A stretch of 64,000 nt of DNA, from positions 372,001-436,000 of the forward strand of contig CAVXBV010000007.1 of the NCBI GenBank assembly GCA_963760125.1, written 5' to 3'. Under the pieces are notes generated by a model. That model worked only from the letters and a program-made list of their open reading frames with translations. It did not search any database and was not told where the DNA came from. The DNA comes from RYN-111 sp963760125. Its GTDB lineage: Bacteria > Actinomycetota > Actinomycetes > Mycobacteriales > SCTD01. Below are positions 63,668 to 64,000 of the stretch, in pieces. Each line of letters starts with the position of its first letter. Position 1 is the stretch's first letter. The translations under genes and the position numbers were made by a program.

Positions 63668-63749
63668 GGGTCGCCCAAGTGCCTTCACCTTCGTCAGTAT
63701 GCGCGCCCGGCGGTCACCGCGCGCCTCGTGCGTCTGACAGGCTCAGGGG

Positions 63750-64000
63750 GTGCAGCTCACGGCCGTTCCCTTCGACGACGCGCGCGACCTGCTGGACGCC
63801 ATGACCGCGGACCTGGCGGCCAGGTACGGCGGGCGCGGCGCCTCACCCGCGGACGGCCGCGAGTTCCTCCCGCCGTACGGCGTCTTCCTGGTCGTGGAGG
63901 ACGAGGGCGAGCACGTGGCGTGCGGGGGCCTGCGGCTGCTGCAGGACGGCGTCGGTGAGATCAAGCGGATGTACGTCGCTCCTGACCACCGCGGTAAGGG
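63750..64000 (+). CDS. GNAT-family N-acetyltransferase, C-terminus beyond the window
   Basis: First 83 residues: QLTAVPFDDARDLLDAM, GVFLVVEDEGEHVACGGLRL, then EIKRMYVAPDHRGKG, the start of the acetyl-CoA-binding loop. GTG at 63750 starts it. Substrate unknown. Confidence 0.85.
   Translation, partial: MQLTAVPFDDARDLLDAMTADLAARYGGRGASPADGREFLPPYGVFLVVEDEGEHVACGGLRLLQDGVGEIKRMYVAPDHRGK

Overview
The window is very GC-rich, uses many GTG starts, and packs its genes with 4-base stop/start overlaps. It encodes an InhA-type enoyl-ACP reductase, mycothiol-type DinB proteins, an F420/NADP reductase, a DUF222/HNH (13E12-type) gene, a probable class E sortase substrate (LAATG) and a large cobalamin operon. 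This points to a high-GC actinobacterium; I cannot name the genus. I saw no rRNA, tRNA, CRISPR array, prophage or insertion sequence.

Layout. 1-7806 (minus): a probable catabolic operon, transcribed as class II aldolase, FGGY kinase (frameshifted), D-2-hydroxyacid dehydrogenase, a YnjB-like lipoprotein with two permeases and an ATPase, then a nucleoside hydrolase that runs off the left edge. 7862-15250: two divergent arms of fatty-acid-type genes. The minus arm is fabD-fabG-ACP-inhA. The plus arm is ketosynthase, acyl-CoA dehydrogenase-like flavoprotein, AMP-forming ligase, second ACP and an InhA-like protein lacking its catalytic Tyr and Lys. This is the most likely undescribed system in the window. 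15331-18472: a low-complexity hypothetical protein, then cbiB and cobQ. 18529-20789: a DHA2 drug exporter and a divergent TetR regulator around a 22-bp palindrome. 20802-24356: cobN. 25140-28951: a TrkH/TrkA potassium system, a broken M15 peptidase and purU.

28975-41897 is the main cobalamin operon. It opens with a cobalamin riboswitch, then ChlI/D-type chelatase, cobO, cobB, cobI, cobM, cbiD, cobL, a cbiG-cobJ fusion, a 54-aa ferredoxin, cobA, cobH/cbiC, cbiX and cobC. It holds parts of both the early-cobalt route (cbiX, cbiD, cbiG) and the late-cobalt route (cobN, ChlI/D). 42238-47418: a glycosyltransferase, a TPP riboswitch with thiC, an EamA exporter, two small unknowns and an FNT-family channel. 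47408-57860: a zinc alcohol dehydrogenase, RNB ribonuclease, DUF5667-like membrane protein, npdG, a BtuF-like protein, YjbR, panB, a mycothiol-type DinB protein, an LVIVD surface protein and nadE. 57883-64000: an aldo/keto reductase, glnA followed by an in-frame amidotransferase without a start codon, a DUF222/HNH gene behind a LexA-like box, and small genes up to a GNAT cut by the right edge.

Several clearly conserved genes carry single-base frameshifts (FGGY kinase, InhA-like gene, cobQ three times, M15 peptidase, chelatase at a C run). Either the underlying sequence has indel errors or these loci are decaying; raw reads would decide.
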